This document shows positions 55,887-64,000 of a DNA stretch of 64,000 bases, in pieces. The stretch is taken from the NCBI RefSeq assembly GCF_028888695.1, contig NZ_PNFF01000002.1:124001-188000 (forward strand), written 5' to 3'. The notes under the pieces were generated by a model. The model was not told the DNA's origin. It made no database searches and saw only the letters and a list, made by a program, of their open reading frames with translations. Made by a program: the position numbers and the translations under genes. The DNA is from Bacillus methanolicus (GTDB lineage: Bacteria; Bacillota; Bacilli; Bacillales; Cytobacillaceae). How positions within the stretch are numbered: the stretch's first letter is position 1; each line of letters opens with the position of its first letter.

Positions 55887-56768
55887 ATGGCTTTTTTTAA
55901 AAGAAAAAGAAAAGAAGAGATTTTTGAGAATGAAAAAATTGACAGCAATCTCCATCAAGAGGATGAAACCGAAGACGGACTCGTTAAAACGACATTATCA
56001 TTTCACCCCGACTGGGAACTAACAAATCAGGAAAAGTATGTATACCGATATAAACATGAACAATTGCCGCTTCTAAAGCCAAATCAAATTTCGATTACAG
56101 GTATCCGCTTGATTGAATATAATGATGGCTTTGTCGTGGTCGCTTTTTTAAGAAATACATTGCCGAAAGCTGTACGGTTTGAAGCTGTTAATCTTTTACT
56201 TTTAGATGAAAACGGCCAGGCTATTGCGAAAAAACAGTTTGAGCTTGACGGACTGGGCGAACTTCCTTCTATGGCTTGCAGACCTTGGCGGTTTTTGTTC
56301 TCGAATGAAGATAAGCTGACAGACACCATTCCTGCTGAAGGCTGGCAAATTGCCTTTGAATTAACACAGCCAAAACCGGAGCATCAGCTTGACCTTGCAG
56401 AAAGCTGGGAACAACAGCTTTCTCCTCTTCAGAAGGAGCAACTGGAAAAATTGGTCACATCCCTTCCGGAACTCAAACAAGGGGAAATTAATTTTATGGG
56501 GCTTGAAGCCAAATTGACGAACGAACAAAACCTTGCTGTTACCGTTCTTATTCGCAACGGCACCGATAAAAATATACAGCTTGAACAAATTCCCCTCATT
56601 GTTGAAGATGCAGCAGGAGATGTTGTTTCCAAGGGCGGATTTACTTTGAATGATTTTGAAGTAAAAGCACATACAAGCAAGCCATGGACCTTCATCTTCC
56701 CAAAAGAATTGATTCTGAAAGACAATCCGGATCTATCAAGATGGAAAGTATATCCGCCGGCCAACTAA
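55887..56768 (+). CDS. slaP: Accessory Sec S-layer assembly protein SlaP
   Basis: 293 residues, cytoplasmic (no signal). It shows two tandem copies of one domain, about residues 60-150 and 190-290, each with a PWRFLF or PWTFIF motif and a preceding conserved beta pattern. This matches SlaP, which with SecA2 secretes S-layer proteins in the B. anthracis group. It lies 16 bases after secA2 and is clearly an operon with it. No S-layer protein with SLH domains is encoded in this window. Confidence 0.9.
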   Translation: MAFFKRKRKEEIFENEKIDSNLHQEDETEDGLVKTTLSFHPDWELTNQEKYVYRYKHEQLPLLKPNQISITGIRLIEYNDGFVVVAFLRNTLPKAVRFEAVNLLLLDENGQAIAKKQFELDGLGELPSMACRPWRFLFSNEDKLTDTIPAEGWQIAFELTQPKPEHQLDLAESWEQQLSPLQKEQLEKLVTSLPELKQGEINFMGLEAKLTNEQNLAVTVLIRNGTDKNIQLEQIPLIVEDAAGDVVSKGGFTLNDFEVKAHTSKPWTFIFPKELILKDNPDLSRWKVYPPAN

Positions 56769-56769
56769 T

Positions 56770-56811
56770 AGAAAAGCGTTCCTGCACTATGCAAGAACGC
56801 TTTTCTTTTTA
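56770..56811 (+). terminator. Terminator of secA2-slaP
   Basis: Perfect 12-bp arms AGAAAAGCGTTC and GAACGCTTTTCT followed by TTTTTATTA. Confidence 0.85.
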
Positions 56812-56852
56812 TTAGATATGGATGACGGCGTGTTTCTCCACCATTAATACAT

Positions 56853-56890
56853 TAAAAAACCTCTTGCTATAATGATTTATAACAAGAGGT
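56853..56890 (-). terminator. Terminator of the NlpC/P60 gene
   Basis: ACCTCTTG and CAAGAGGT arms with inner TATA pairings, followed by TTTTTTAAT on the minus strand. Confidence 0.75.
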
Positions 56891-56911
56891 CTCTTAAAAT
56901 TTATTTCTATT

Positions 56912-57613
56912 TTATTCTGAAACAGGAATATACTCAATATGAGCAGGCATATTAGTAATATATAAATTTGAACCAAGGTTATATTGTCCGCCAAATAGAT
57001 TATCAAATTGATAAACTCGATATTTTTCTCCGGGATTTAAAACTCTCACTAAGATAAGCTCGTTGTCATCACCACGCTGCCAAAGATTTATTTTCTTTTT
57101 AACATACACTGTTCCAATTTGTCCGCTTTTCACAGGAGTTGCTGCAAATGCGCTTTTAACTTGCTCATTATTAAGATATCTTTTAGCACCTATGTATCTA
57201 GTTTTATAGTAACTCTTATCCAAGCTGGAAATAGTGACTCCTTTATTGGAAGCATGGATAAATTCATTATCTCCTATGTATAATCCCACATGTGACGGAC
57301 CCGGCTTATATGTAGTAAAAAATACTATATCTCCCGGAACTAAACCGTTTCGATCAACACTTTCTCCCCGTTTATATTGATCGGCGCTTGTTCTTGGCAG
57401 CTGTACATCGTATTCTTTAAAAACATATACGAGGAACCCCGAACAATCAAATCCTTTAGGTGTCGTTCCGCCCCATTTATAAGGAACTCCAATAAATTTT
57501 TTTGCATAATCGACAATGTTTTCTTTCTCTGCGGCATTTGCGGTAGTTTTAACCATAAACAGAAACGGTATCGAAAGCATGATGGCTGATATGATCCGTA
57601 CGATTTTTTTCAT
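56912..57613 (-). CDS. Exported NlpC/P60 endopeptidase with C-terminal shared module
   Basis: 233 residues, signal peptide ending ANAAEK. The NlpC/P60 domain (about 35-145) has VPYKWGGTTPKGFDCSGF (catalytic Cys), GPSHVGLYIG (His) and EFIHASNKG (second His). These cut peptidoglycan stem peptides. A C-terminal module (about 166-233: GQIGTVYVKKKINLWQRG, GEKYRVYQF, LYITNM) is shared with the three exported proteins upstream and should bind the same wall component. Start behind AGGAGG. Confidence 0.93.
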   Translation of the reverse strand: MKKIVRIISAIMLSIPFLFMVKTTANAAEKENIVDYAKKFIGVPYKWGGTTPKGFDCSGFLVYVFKEYDVQLPRTSADQYKRGESVDRNGLVPGDIVFFTTYKPGPSHVGLYIGDNEFIHASNKGVTISSLDKSYYKTRYIGAKRYLNNEQVKSAFAATPVKSGQIGTVYVKKKINLWQRGDDNELILVRVLNPGEKYRVYQFDNLFGGQYNLGSNLYITNMPAHIEYIPVSE

Positions 57614-57782
57614 GGTTATGTATCCTCCTGCGAAAGCTTATGTATATTTTTGTCAAAATAATATGTAATTTGTAAGTCTAGTAAAATTTTATAACAAACT
57701 TAGACAAATAACTATTTCAGTAATCTTACATTTGTCGAATAATATTACATTTTGATTACAATTGTAAATTTCCGTAATAGAA

Positions 57783-57836
57783 AAAAGGACTGATCCAAGA
57801 GGCAAGAAATTTCTTACCATTTGGATCAATCCTTTT
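57783..57836 (-). terminator. Terminator after the 135-residue gene
   Basis: Long imperfect arms AAAGGACTGATCCAA and TTGGATCAATCCTTT with an inner AAGAAATTTCTT palindrome and T run on both ends. Confidence 0.75.
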
Positions 57837-57881
57837 ATTTTTTCAAAAATTTTAATTAGATTCAGAAAAAAGTCCGCTTTA

Positions 57882-58289
57882 TTAGCTAAACTCAGGCCAA
57901 TTGACTTGAAATTCGTCGCCTTCAATTTTTTCTAATGTTCTATATTTAAACGGAACTAGGTCTTCTTCGTTTTTATTCATAAATTCCTTAGCTATTTCAA
58001 AGGGAATTAAATCGAACTGGCTATCATTTTCTGAAATAAAATAAGCGCCGATGATTTGCCCTTTTTTCTTCATATCAAGATGCAAGAAAGCCGGAAAGTA
58101 AGTTGCATCCTTTGCTTCTAAAACTGCTTTAGCTGTAACGGTACCGTCTTCTTCTTGCTCAACAGCATCATTACTGATCTTTTCAAGAACTTTTACAGCC
58201 CAGCCTTGCTTTTTGTAGCCCCCGATAATTTTAGGAGGGTTTTTCTTTAATTGTTCTATTATATCTCTTAAATTATTAGATTGCACCAT
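57882..58289 (-). CDS. Hypothetical protein, 135 residues
   Basis: A soluble, helical protein without signal peptide; KKQGWAVKVLEKISND and FPAFLHLDMKKKGQIIGAYFI are its most structured parts. I do not recognise the family. I chose the ATG at 58289, about 12 bases after GGAGGGAG; the longer start at 58334 has no ribosome site. It is the only non-exported gene among the module-bearing genes, transcribed in the same direction. Confidence 0.6.
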   Translation of the reverse strand: MVQSNNLRDIIEQLKKNPPKIIGGYKKQGWAVKVLEKISNDAVEQEEDGTVTAKAVLEAKDATYFPAFLHLDMKKKGQIIGAYFISENDSQFDLIPFEIAKEFMNKNEEDLVPFKYRTLEKIEGDEFQVNWPEFS

Positions 58290-58537
58290 CGGTAACCAAT
58301 ACTCCCTCCAATGTTCTGAAAAGTTTTTACACATATTGCAGAACGACGAGATTAGACAAAATAAACATACTTTATCATAATAAACATAAATGTCCCATAT
58401 GTAAACTATTCCACCGAATAGAGTAGCATAAATTCATGATTTGCGCGAAAAATTGTCATAATAATTGACAATTATATCGTAGTATAAATAAAGACAGCCA
58501 ACAATGTAAAATAAATGGAAATGCGTTGTCCGCACGA

Positions 58538-58574
58538 GAAAAAGACAGGGATGCTTCATTTCGAAACATCCCTG
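58538..58574 (-). terminator. Terminator of the glycosidase-like gene
   Basis: Perfect 8-bp arms CAGGGATG and CATCCCTG followed by TCTTTTTC on the minus strand. The 240 bases from here to the next gene are AT-rich and show nothing else. Confidence 0.75.
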
Positions 58575-58580
58575 GAAATA

Positions 58581-61049
58581 TCAATAAACTGCTTGTATGT
58601 GGTCAATGTAGATTTGACCTTTGTTTTTGTTTGAGTCGTCGACTTCCATATAGCGAATAGGCACTTCTAATTTATATGGAGCCTTTAATCCTGCAGGAAT
58701 TGGTGCTTCTACATACTTCCATCCTGTCCAATCCAAATTTTTTGTGAAATCTAATTGAACTTCTTTATTATCAGCATCCTTTAACTGAGCCCGAAGCCAA
58801 TGGCCCTTGGCATCTCCATATACCCACATGCCGATTTTCTTAGGAGTTCCTATTATTTCAATAGGTGTTTGTTTATGTGCATATACTCCGGAAGTACCTG
58901 TTTGGCCAATAAAGTCATAAACGACCTTTAATGATTGTTTTCCATGCTTCACAAAGTTTTTCTCAGGCATAACCTGCACATTGGAGTAACGGGCTCCGGT
59001 TGCCTTCCAACTGCTTAAATCCCCTTCGAAATCTTCAATAACGAAACTTCCCGGATTTCCGACGATTACGTTTAATTGGGCTTTAACAGATCCATATGAA
59101 ACGGTAATCGTACCGGAACCATCTTTTGTTCCCGCTTTAAAAATACCTTTCTCTACGGTTCCCAATTGATTTGATACTTGGTATGAAAACACGGCCGGAT
59201 CTGTCACTATTTTTTGCCCTTTATAGTAGCCTTCAGCCGGTATGCTTAATGACCCGCCTTTTTCCACGATAATCGTACTTTGTCTTAATTTGATCGAATC
59301 GATCGTATTGATCAAGTTAACAGCGACATTTGCTTTGATTGACCCAACAGATGCTGTAATAATTCCTTTTCCAGCCTTATTGGCAGCTGTGAATGAACCG
59401 TCTGCGTTAAATTTCCCAATGTTTGATGTCCATGTTATAGGATCTTTAATACTAACAACATTGTTCGCTTTATCCATTCCTTTGACAGAAATGTTTAAAT
59501 TCTTATATGTTGCACCTGCAAATAAAGTGATTTCTTTTGGATTCAATATTAATGTGTGCAGCGGACCTGCTTTCCAGTGTCCAACGACCAGAAGTGCATT
59601 GGAGACGGGTCTTTCCTTTCCGTCTGAAGGTTTATTGACGACACTCGTTTCCGAATCGCCGGGCTTCCTTACGACCATCGTTGATGAACCTCCGCCATCA
59701 AAAGTCATCGCTTCCACCGCACCAAAATCTTTCATGACTTTCGCCAATTCAGAGAGGGTCACACCGACACTATGACTTTGCCGGCCATCAACAACGACAA
59801 CAAATACCGATCCATCCTGCTTAATTCCAATGGCAGTCCGAGGATGGGCACCGGCTATATTAAAATTTTGAGCCTGTCCGTTTTTAACAAGATGATATCT
59901 CCCGCCGATGGCTTGCTCGACTTGATTCCACTCAGGTTTATTATAGGTAAGGGTAATATCGATCCGGTCTCCCGGCTTTAATGTTTTCAAATAGTCGCTT
60001 CCGGCAGCATGTCCGGATAATATCCATTCACCTTTTTTCAAGGTGTTGCTGCCCTTGCCTGCAATAACCTCTTTCACAACTGCAGTAACCGTATTATTGC
60101 CGTTAAGCTTTCCGGTAATATTAGAAAGAACGACCTCTGTTCCTAAGTCATTTGTCATTGTATTGCCCGCAAAATATGGAGTATACAATACAATATGGCC
60201 TGCAAAACGGCGCTTGTTAACAGAGTTAATCAGCTGCTTTCTTTCACCGTTTACAGTCATTTCCAACGCAATGTCGGGATTGCCGATCATCGCTTTCCCT
60301 GTTGGGCTGACCCCAAAAATAGTTCTCTCATTAATAGGAGTTGTATTCGTTGTTAAAATTTCCCCATTACGTACCGTTAAATCAGTAGGTGCTCCGTTTT
60401 TATCAAAGTAATCGCCATTCACTCCCGCAATGACATAATGTCCATCAGCCTGATTTCGATTAGCCATGCTTTTGACGGTCTCAAAGCCGATTATTTGGTC
60501 TTTCGCAAGCGATGTTTCGAAAGTGATTTGCGATGATTTCTGATCTACATCAAGTTTGTAAATTTCTTGCTTTCCCCGATTGCTGTCAACGGATAATTGA
60601 GATTGTACAACTCCGGGAGCGATTACTTTCGATTCCTCTTTCTTCACCGAACCAATCGATAATTTTGTTTTGTACAGTTCCGGATTTACCTGCTTTAGTT
60701 TATGGATCGATGGAGTTTTATATTGAACATATCCTTTAACGTTCGTTACAAAATAAGGTCCCCCAACTCCATACTGCCCACCGTACTTGGAATCATATTG
60801 ATAAACCCGGTATTGTTCGCCCGGTTTAAGGACCCGAACAAAAACAAGTTTATGATTTTGATCTCTTTTCCAAAGATTGATAGGTTTTAAGATGTCTAAT
60901 TTCCCAATTTGTCCTTTCACAAGCTGCATTCCTTCCCAGTACACGACAGGAGCAGAAGCCGCTTTTGCCTTTTTAAAATGATCCCCTGAAAAAGGGCTGA
61001 TTAAAACAGATAAGACGAACAATAAACTAATAAAGATTTTTCTCTTCAT
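58581..61049 (-). CDS. Exported phosphodiester glycosidase-like protein with shared module
   Basis: 822 residues, signal peptide ending AKAASA. Order: shared module (about 37-115: WEGMQLVKGQIGKLDILK, INLWKR, GEQYRVYQYD, FVTNVK); a domain resembling the NAGPA/phosphodiester glycosidase family (about 180-490: AGVNGDYFDKNGAPTDL, GAHPRTAIGI, AMTFDGGGSSTMV); Ig-like repeats; and a C-terminal beta-sandwich (about 670-822) resembling carbohydrate-binding domains. The family removes GlcNAc or related sugars from phosphodiesters. Start behind GGAGAGG. Its substrate might be the surface polymer encoded nearby. Confidence 0.88.
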   Translation of the reverse strand: MKRKIFISLLFVLSVLISPFSGDHFKKAKAASAPVVYWEGMQLVKGQIGKLDILKPINLWKRDQNHKLVFVRVLKPGEQYRVYQYDSKYGGQYGVGGPYFVTNVKGYVQYKTPSIHKLKQVNPELYKTKLSIGSVKKEESKVIAPGVVQSQLSVDSNRGKQEIYKLDVDQKSSQITFETSLAKDQIIGFETVKSMANRNQADGHYVIAGVNGDYFDKNGAPTDLTVRNGEILTTNTTPINERTIFGVSPTGKAMIGNPDIALEMTVNGERKQLINSVNKRRFAGHIVLYTPYFAGNTMTNDLGTEVVLSNITGKLNGNNTVTAVVKEVIAGKGSNTLKKGEWILSGHAAGSDYLKTLKPGDRIDITLTYNKPEWNQVEQAIGGRYHLVKNGQAQNFNIAGAHPRTAIGIKQDGSVFVVVVDGRQSHSVGVTLSELAKVMKDFGAVEAMTFDGGGSSTMVVRKPGDSETSVVNKPSDGKERPVSNALLVVGHWKAGPLHTLILNPKEITLFAGATYKNLNISVKGMDKANNVVSIKDPITWTSNIGKFNADGSFTAANKAGKGIITASVGSIKANVAVNLINTIDSIKLRQSTIIVEKGGSLSIPAEGYYKGQKIVTDPAVFSYQVSNQLGTVEKGIFKAGTKDGSGTITVSYGSVKAQLNVIVGNPGSFVIEDFEGDLSSWKATGARYSNVQVMPEKNFVKHGKQSLKVVYDFIGQTGTSGVYAHKQTPIEIIGTPKKIGMWVYGDAKGHWLRAQLKDADNKEVQLDFTKNLDWTGWKYVEAPIPAGLKAPYKLEVPIRYMEVDDSNKNKGQIYIDHIQAVY

Positions 61050-61164
61050 TATTCCTCTCCTTCGTTTTACTACTTTCTCAAACACTATAAAACTATTATA
61101 CGACAAATTATTTAAGTTTTTTCCTCTATTTCTACAAAATTGGAATAATAGTTCCATTTTACCA

Positions 61165-61200
61165 CATAAAGAAGCCTTGCGATTTTTCGCAAGGCTTCAT
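61165..61200 (-). terminator. Terminator of the Pro-Pro endopeptidase gene
   Basis: Perfect 12-bp arms GAAGCCTTGCGA and TCGCAAGGCTTC with a 4-base loop and TTTATG on the minus strand. Confidence 0.75.
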
Positions 61201-61298
61201 CGGGGGGGTATCCCGGTTTGATAGGAAGATCCGCTTACCAACCAAATTGTGGAATCTTCAGTGAATTAGACGATGAAAAATCAAAAAAGTTTCGAAAT

Positions 61299-62210
61299 TT
61301 ATTGTAAGTTTTCAAAAAATGCATAGGTTAAAGGCGCTTTCTTGTTTAACTCGCTTTTTGTCGAATCATTTAAGTAGTACATGGCAAAAGCTTCGGCAAA
61401 ATATTCTTCTGGATAGTTTATAAAATATTGTTTTTCTCCAAAAAGGCTTACCGATTCGCTTTTCCATATTTTTTTGAAGCTTTCCGTTGCTGATATTCTC
61501 ATATAAACGATGGAGTCTAAAGAATGAGCTGTTTCATGCAATTCAAGATTCACCGAACCATGGCCTTTTCCACGATCACTGTACCCGATGCGAATGGCAA
61601 CTGTTTCTGCTCCTCCGATTCCGGGAACTTCCTCCCATGTTTTATTTGTTTTCTCCCATCCACGCGGTATTTGCCCCTTCAGATATGAAAATTCCGGCAA
61701 ACTAGTAATCGGACCATCGATCAATTTGATTTTTATCCCGTTTGTTTTCATTTTTTCCAACATGCTGACAGGCAGTTTTGAAAGCCTTGATTTAATCAAT
61801 TTCACATCCGGGTCATTTTGATGGATGTTTGGAACGACCACAATTTGTTCCAATAAACCGTCTTTTTCCGGAAATGGCTTAAACTGCTGCTGCAATTTTT
61901 GTTTAGAAGGTGTTTCATATAAAACATGGTCTTTTATGTTTGTAATATAATAAGAGCCGCCAACACGATATTGTTTTTTTGCTGCATCATAACCGTAAAC
62001 ACGGTATTTTTCACCGGGATTTAAGACTTTAACAAAAATGAATGTTTCTCCTTTGCGTTTCCAAAGATTGATCGGCTTTATGACGGTTACCCTTCCAATT
62101 TGGCCTTGGACCAGTTCTGCTCCATCCCATAAAATTTTTGCTGAAACAGTGCGGGTGAATAGAGGCAGAGCGATTAAGACCACAATAAGCATTAAGGTAT
62201 ATTTCTTCAT
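61299..62210 (-). CDS. Pro-Pro endopeptidase-like metalloprotease (M34/ATLF) with shared module
   Basis: 303 residues, signal peptide ending VSAKIL. The shared module (about 27-102: WDGAELVQGQIGRVTVIK, INLWKRKG, GEKYRVYGYD, YYITNIK) precedes a catalytic domain with the zinc motif HETAHSLD and the downstream Glu in NYPEEYFAEAFAMYYLN. Together with IGYSDRGKGH, this fits the PPEP group of Clostridioides and Paenibacillus, which cuts between two prolines in surface proteins. The module is not part of those proteins as I know them. The ribosome site AGGAGG is unusually far (over 14 bases) from the start, so the start could be the TTG at 62216. Confidence 0.88.
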   Translation of the reverse strand: MKKYTLMLIVVLIALPLFTRTVSAKILWDGAELVQGQIGRVTVIKPINLWKRKGETFIFVKVLNPGEKYRVYGYDAAKKQYRVGGSYYITNIKDHVLYETPSKQKLQQQFKPFPEKDGLLEQIVVVPNIHQNDPDVKLIKSRLSKLPVSMLEKMKTNGIKIKLIDGPITSLPEFSYLKGQIPRGWEKTNKTWEEVPGIGGAETVAIRIGYSDRGKGHGSVNLELHETAHSLDSIVYMRISATESFKKIWKSESVSLFGEKQYFINYPEEYFAEAFAMYYLNDSTKSELNKKAPLTYAFFENLQ

Positions 62211-62243
62211 TGTCAAAGTGCTTCTGCCTGCCTCCTTTAAAGA

Positions 62244-63488
62244 TTAATAGGGTTTAAAGTAGTTTTGAGTATAGTAAGGAACTTTTGTCCCGGTTTGAAA
62301 CTGGACGCCCATACCAACATGTGTGTAATTAGAATTCAAAATATTTTTCCTGTGGCCTAATGAATTCATTAATGCTTCGTGAGCAAAAATACTGCTTGGA
62401 TAACCCATGGCAATGTTTTCGCCAGCCGCCCAATATCGAATTCCTTCTGCTTCCATCCGCTCAAATGGGTCCTGCCCTTTTAAGTTCACGTGGTCAAAAA
62501 AGTTATTGGCTGCCATATCCAAACTATGTTTTCTTGCCGATCTTCTTGCTCGTTCATCCCAGCTTAAAGGAGCCAATCCATGTTTTACACGCTCAGCATT
62601 TGTCAGATCAAACATTTGCAGTTCGAATGCTTGCTGCAAGGAAGCAGACGGGTTGCCGTAATGGCCCTGTTTTTTATTCTCAAGGTTTGATGTTATGACT
62701 TGTACAGCCGCTACATTTCCTTTCATGTGAACATCATAAAAAACAGTGATATACAAACCGTTTTTGCGGAAAGTTTGCTGTTCTTGTGTATTGTCGACCA
62801 AATAGTTTATATTTCCTTTTAAAATGCCTGTTATCGGACTGCCCAAAGCTGCTCTAACTTCTTGTTTGGAGGAACCAATATGAATTCCGTTTGTTTGATA
62901 GTTTAAATAATTTGAATATACAAATTCCACGCGGTTATTTACATAGCCAATGATATAAAATTGATCATATTGATTGTGATACGTATACCAGTTGATCCCG
63001 TACTCACCTAAGGAAATTCTTTTTTCTTTTCCCAGTTTATTTTCAACAGAAGCCTTCGTTTCTCCTATTTGAACGCTTTGTTTTGACTTTTCAATCGCTT
63101 GTTTCTTGCAAGCTGATTGAGCAAGCTTCGTTTTTGACGGAGTTTCATATTTGATTCTGCTGTCCCTGTCTACATAATACCCATTGCCGACGCTAAGTTT
63201 CCCCGGTTTAAACGCATAAATTCTGTAATTTTCTCCTGCTTTCAGCGTTCGGGAAATCTTTCGGCTCTCCCCTTCCAGTTTATAAAGCGGGGTATTCTTT
63301 AAAACTTGCAATCTGCCAATCTGGCCTACTTTTAATTCTGCGCCGTCCCACCAAATGATTGTCGTTGATCCAATGCCTTTGCAAACATTTGAAGCATATC
63401 CTGAAGAATTTGGAAATAGAAGCCATAAAAAAGATGTTAATAAAAAAGCGACAAGCAAGACAGCCTGAAAACCTGACTTTCTTATCAT
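62244..63488 (-). CDS. Exported CAP-domain protein with shared module
   Basis: 414 residues, signal peptide ending GYASN. Shared module about 47-122 (WDGAELKVGQIGRLQVLK, then a variant YKLEGE instead of INLWKR, GENYRIYAF, YYVDRDS). Next a CAP-associated domain (about 150-270, QIGETKASVENKLGKEKR). A C-terminal CAP/SCP domain (about 290-414: FDLTNAERVKHGLAPLSWD, HSLDMAANNFFDHVN, GENIAMGYPS, NSLGHRKNILNSNYTHVGMG) completes it. CAP proteins of this type are secreted by many Bacillaceae; the function is unclear. Start behind GGAGGAGC. Confidence 0.92.
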   Translation of the reverse strand: MIRKSGFQAVLLVAFLLTSFLWLLFPNSSGYASNVCKGIGSTTIIWWDGAELKVGQIGRLQVLKNTPLYKLEGESRKISRTLKAGENYRIYAFKPGKLSVGNGYYVDRDSRIKYETPSKTKLAQSACKKQAIEKSKQSVQIGETKASVENKLGKEKRISLGEYGINWYTYHNQYDQFYIIGYVNNRVEFVYSNYLNYQTNGIHIGSSKQEVRAALGSPITGILKGNINYLVDNTQEQQTFRKNGLYITVFYDVHMKGNVAAVQVITSNLENKKQGHYGNPSASLQQAFELQMFDLTNAERVKHGLAPLSWDERARRSARKHSLDMAANNFFDHVNLKGQDPFERMEAEGIRYWAAGENIAMGYPSSIFAHEALMNSLGHRKNILNSNYTHVGMGVQFQTGTKVPYYTQNYFKPY

Positions 63489-63562
63489 ACCGTGCTCCTC
63501 CATTCATTCCGAACTCCTTTTCTCTATTTTATAAAAATATCAACTGGTAGTATAGTAAAAAA

Positions 63563-63602
63563 TAGGGGTCTGGCCTCTACTTTAGCAGGGCCGGGCCCCA
63601 TG
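63563..63602. repeat. GC-rich palindromes between CAP and MBOAT genes
   Basis: GGGGTCTGGCCTC and GGGCCGGGCCCC in tandem, 15 bases apart. The same type is found at 12-118, 2871 and 33814. It lies between divergent starts rather than after a gene, so it is not simply a terminator here. Confidence 0.5.
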
Positions 63603-63649
63603 TTATAATGGGTGGGTTGGAACTAACTTTTTGAACAGGTGGAGTTTGC

Positions 63650-64000
63650 ATGATTTTTAATTCATATGAATTTATTTTTGCTTTTTTGCCGATTACTTGG
63701 CTCGTTTACTTTTTATTAAATAAACTAGAGCTTTTTAAGTTCTCAACAATTTGGCTTGTTGTAAGTTCTCTTTTTTTCTACAGCTGGTGGAATGTTGCTT
63801 ATCTGCCGCTTATATTGATCTTAATGATTTTTAATTTTTACTTGGGCTCCATTTTAAGAAAATCGAATTCCGGCCGCGCCCGGTATTTGTTATTTTTCGG
63901 AGTGGCTGTTAACCTTGCTGTACTTTGTTATTTTAAATATTATGACTTTTTCATTTCGAATATGAATCTTGTATTTCATACAAACTTTCCATTATTGCAC
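63650..64000 (+). CDS. MBOAT-family O-acyltransferase, N-terminal part
   Basis: The frame is open from the ATG at 63650 to the window end (117 codons) and starts MIFNSYEFIFAFLPITWLVY, with YSWWNVAYLPLI and a third hydrophobic segment with CYFKYYDFF. This is the N terminus of AlgI/DltB-like membrane O-acyltransferases, which acetylate exopolysaccharides. The ribosome site is GGTGGAG. It is cut by the window edge. Confidence 0.88.
   Translation, partial: MIFNSYEFIFAFLPITWLVYFLLNKLELFKFSTIWLVVSSLFFYSWWNVAYLPLILILMIFNFYLGSILRKSNSGRARYLLFFGVAVNLAVLCYFKYYDFFISNMNLVFHTNFPLLH

Noticed and set aside
57614-57880. c-di-AMP (ydaO) riboswitch before the NlpC/P60 gene
   Set aside because: Such riboswitches often precede wall hydrolase genes, but the leader is short and AT-rich with none of the conserved GC blocks.

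Overview
The window is chromosomal DNA of a low-GC, flagellated, endospore-former-like Bacillaceae. The order secA - hpf - fliT/fliS/fliD/flaG - hag - csrA - fliW - yviE - flgL - flgK - flgN - flgM - yvyF - comFC - comFA - degV - degU - degS - yvyE - LCP gene is the Bacillus subtilis backbone with insertions. Gene content alone does not settle the species. The secA2/slaP pair, the second flagellin and the group I introns in hag suggest an environmental or thermotolerant relative rather than B. subtilis itself.

Layout. 1-7.1 kb: secA, a SEC-C/TPR protein, a split chromate-type transporter and the long ribosome hibernation factor hpf behind a sigma-B-type promoter. 7.3-25.1 kb: the late flagellar region, with four sigma-D-type promoters. 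The main flagellin gene hag is split into three exons by two group I introns. A third, 5'-truncated intron followed by an orphan 14-codon flagellin 3' exon lies just downstream. A second flagellin module (FliK-like, FlhB C-terminal-like, FliS paralogue, second flagellin, YaaR-like) sits between flgM and flgN. 25.2-32.7 kb: competence (comFC, comFA) and the degS/degU regulatory genes. 32.8-38.1 kb: wall genes (LCP ligase, SH3/amidase, SH3 coiled-coil protein, SpoIID-like).

38.5-53.2 kb is a Wzx/Wzy-type surface polysaccharide cluster. It encodes all five enzyme types needed to turn UDP-GlcNAc into UDP-2,3-diacetamido-2,3-dideoxy-mannuronic acid, plus GalU, three glycosyltransferases, polymerase, flippase, chain-length protein and a TagO/WecA initiator. 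53.5-56.8 kb: secA2 and slaP, an accessory Sec pair used for S-layer export. 56.9-63.5 kb: four exported proteins (NlpC/P60, phosphodiester-glycosidase-like, Pro-Pro endopeptidase-like, CAP domain) that share one roughly 70-residue module which I cannot name. I read polymer, exporter and module-bearing enzymes as one surface-assembly island; the link is inferred from proximity. The window ends inside an MBOAT acyltransferase gene.

Three arrays of the same 19-21 bp degenerate tandem repeat (core G[C/A]TCATA) lie in gene-free gaps at about 24.1-24.6, 29.2-29.6 and 38.1-38.5 kb. Small GC-rich palindromes (GGGTCTGGCCC type) recur at gene ends. No tRNA, rRNA, CRISPR array or intact insertion sequence was seen.
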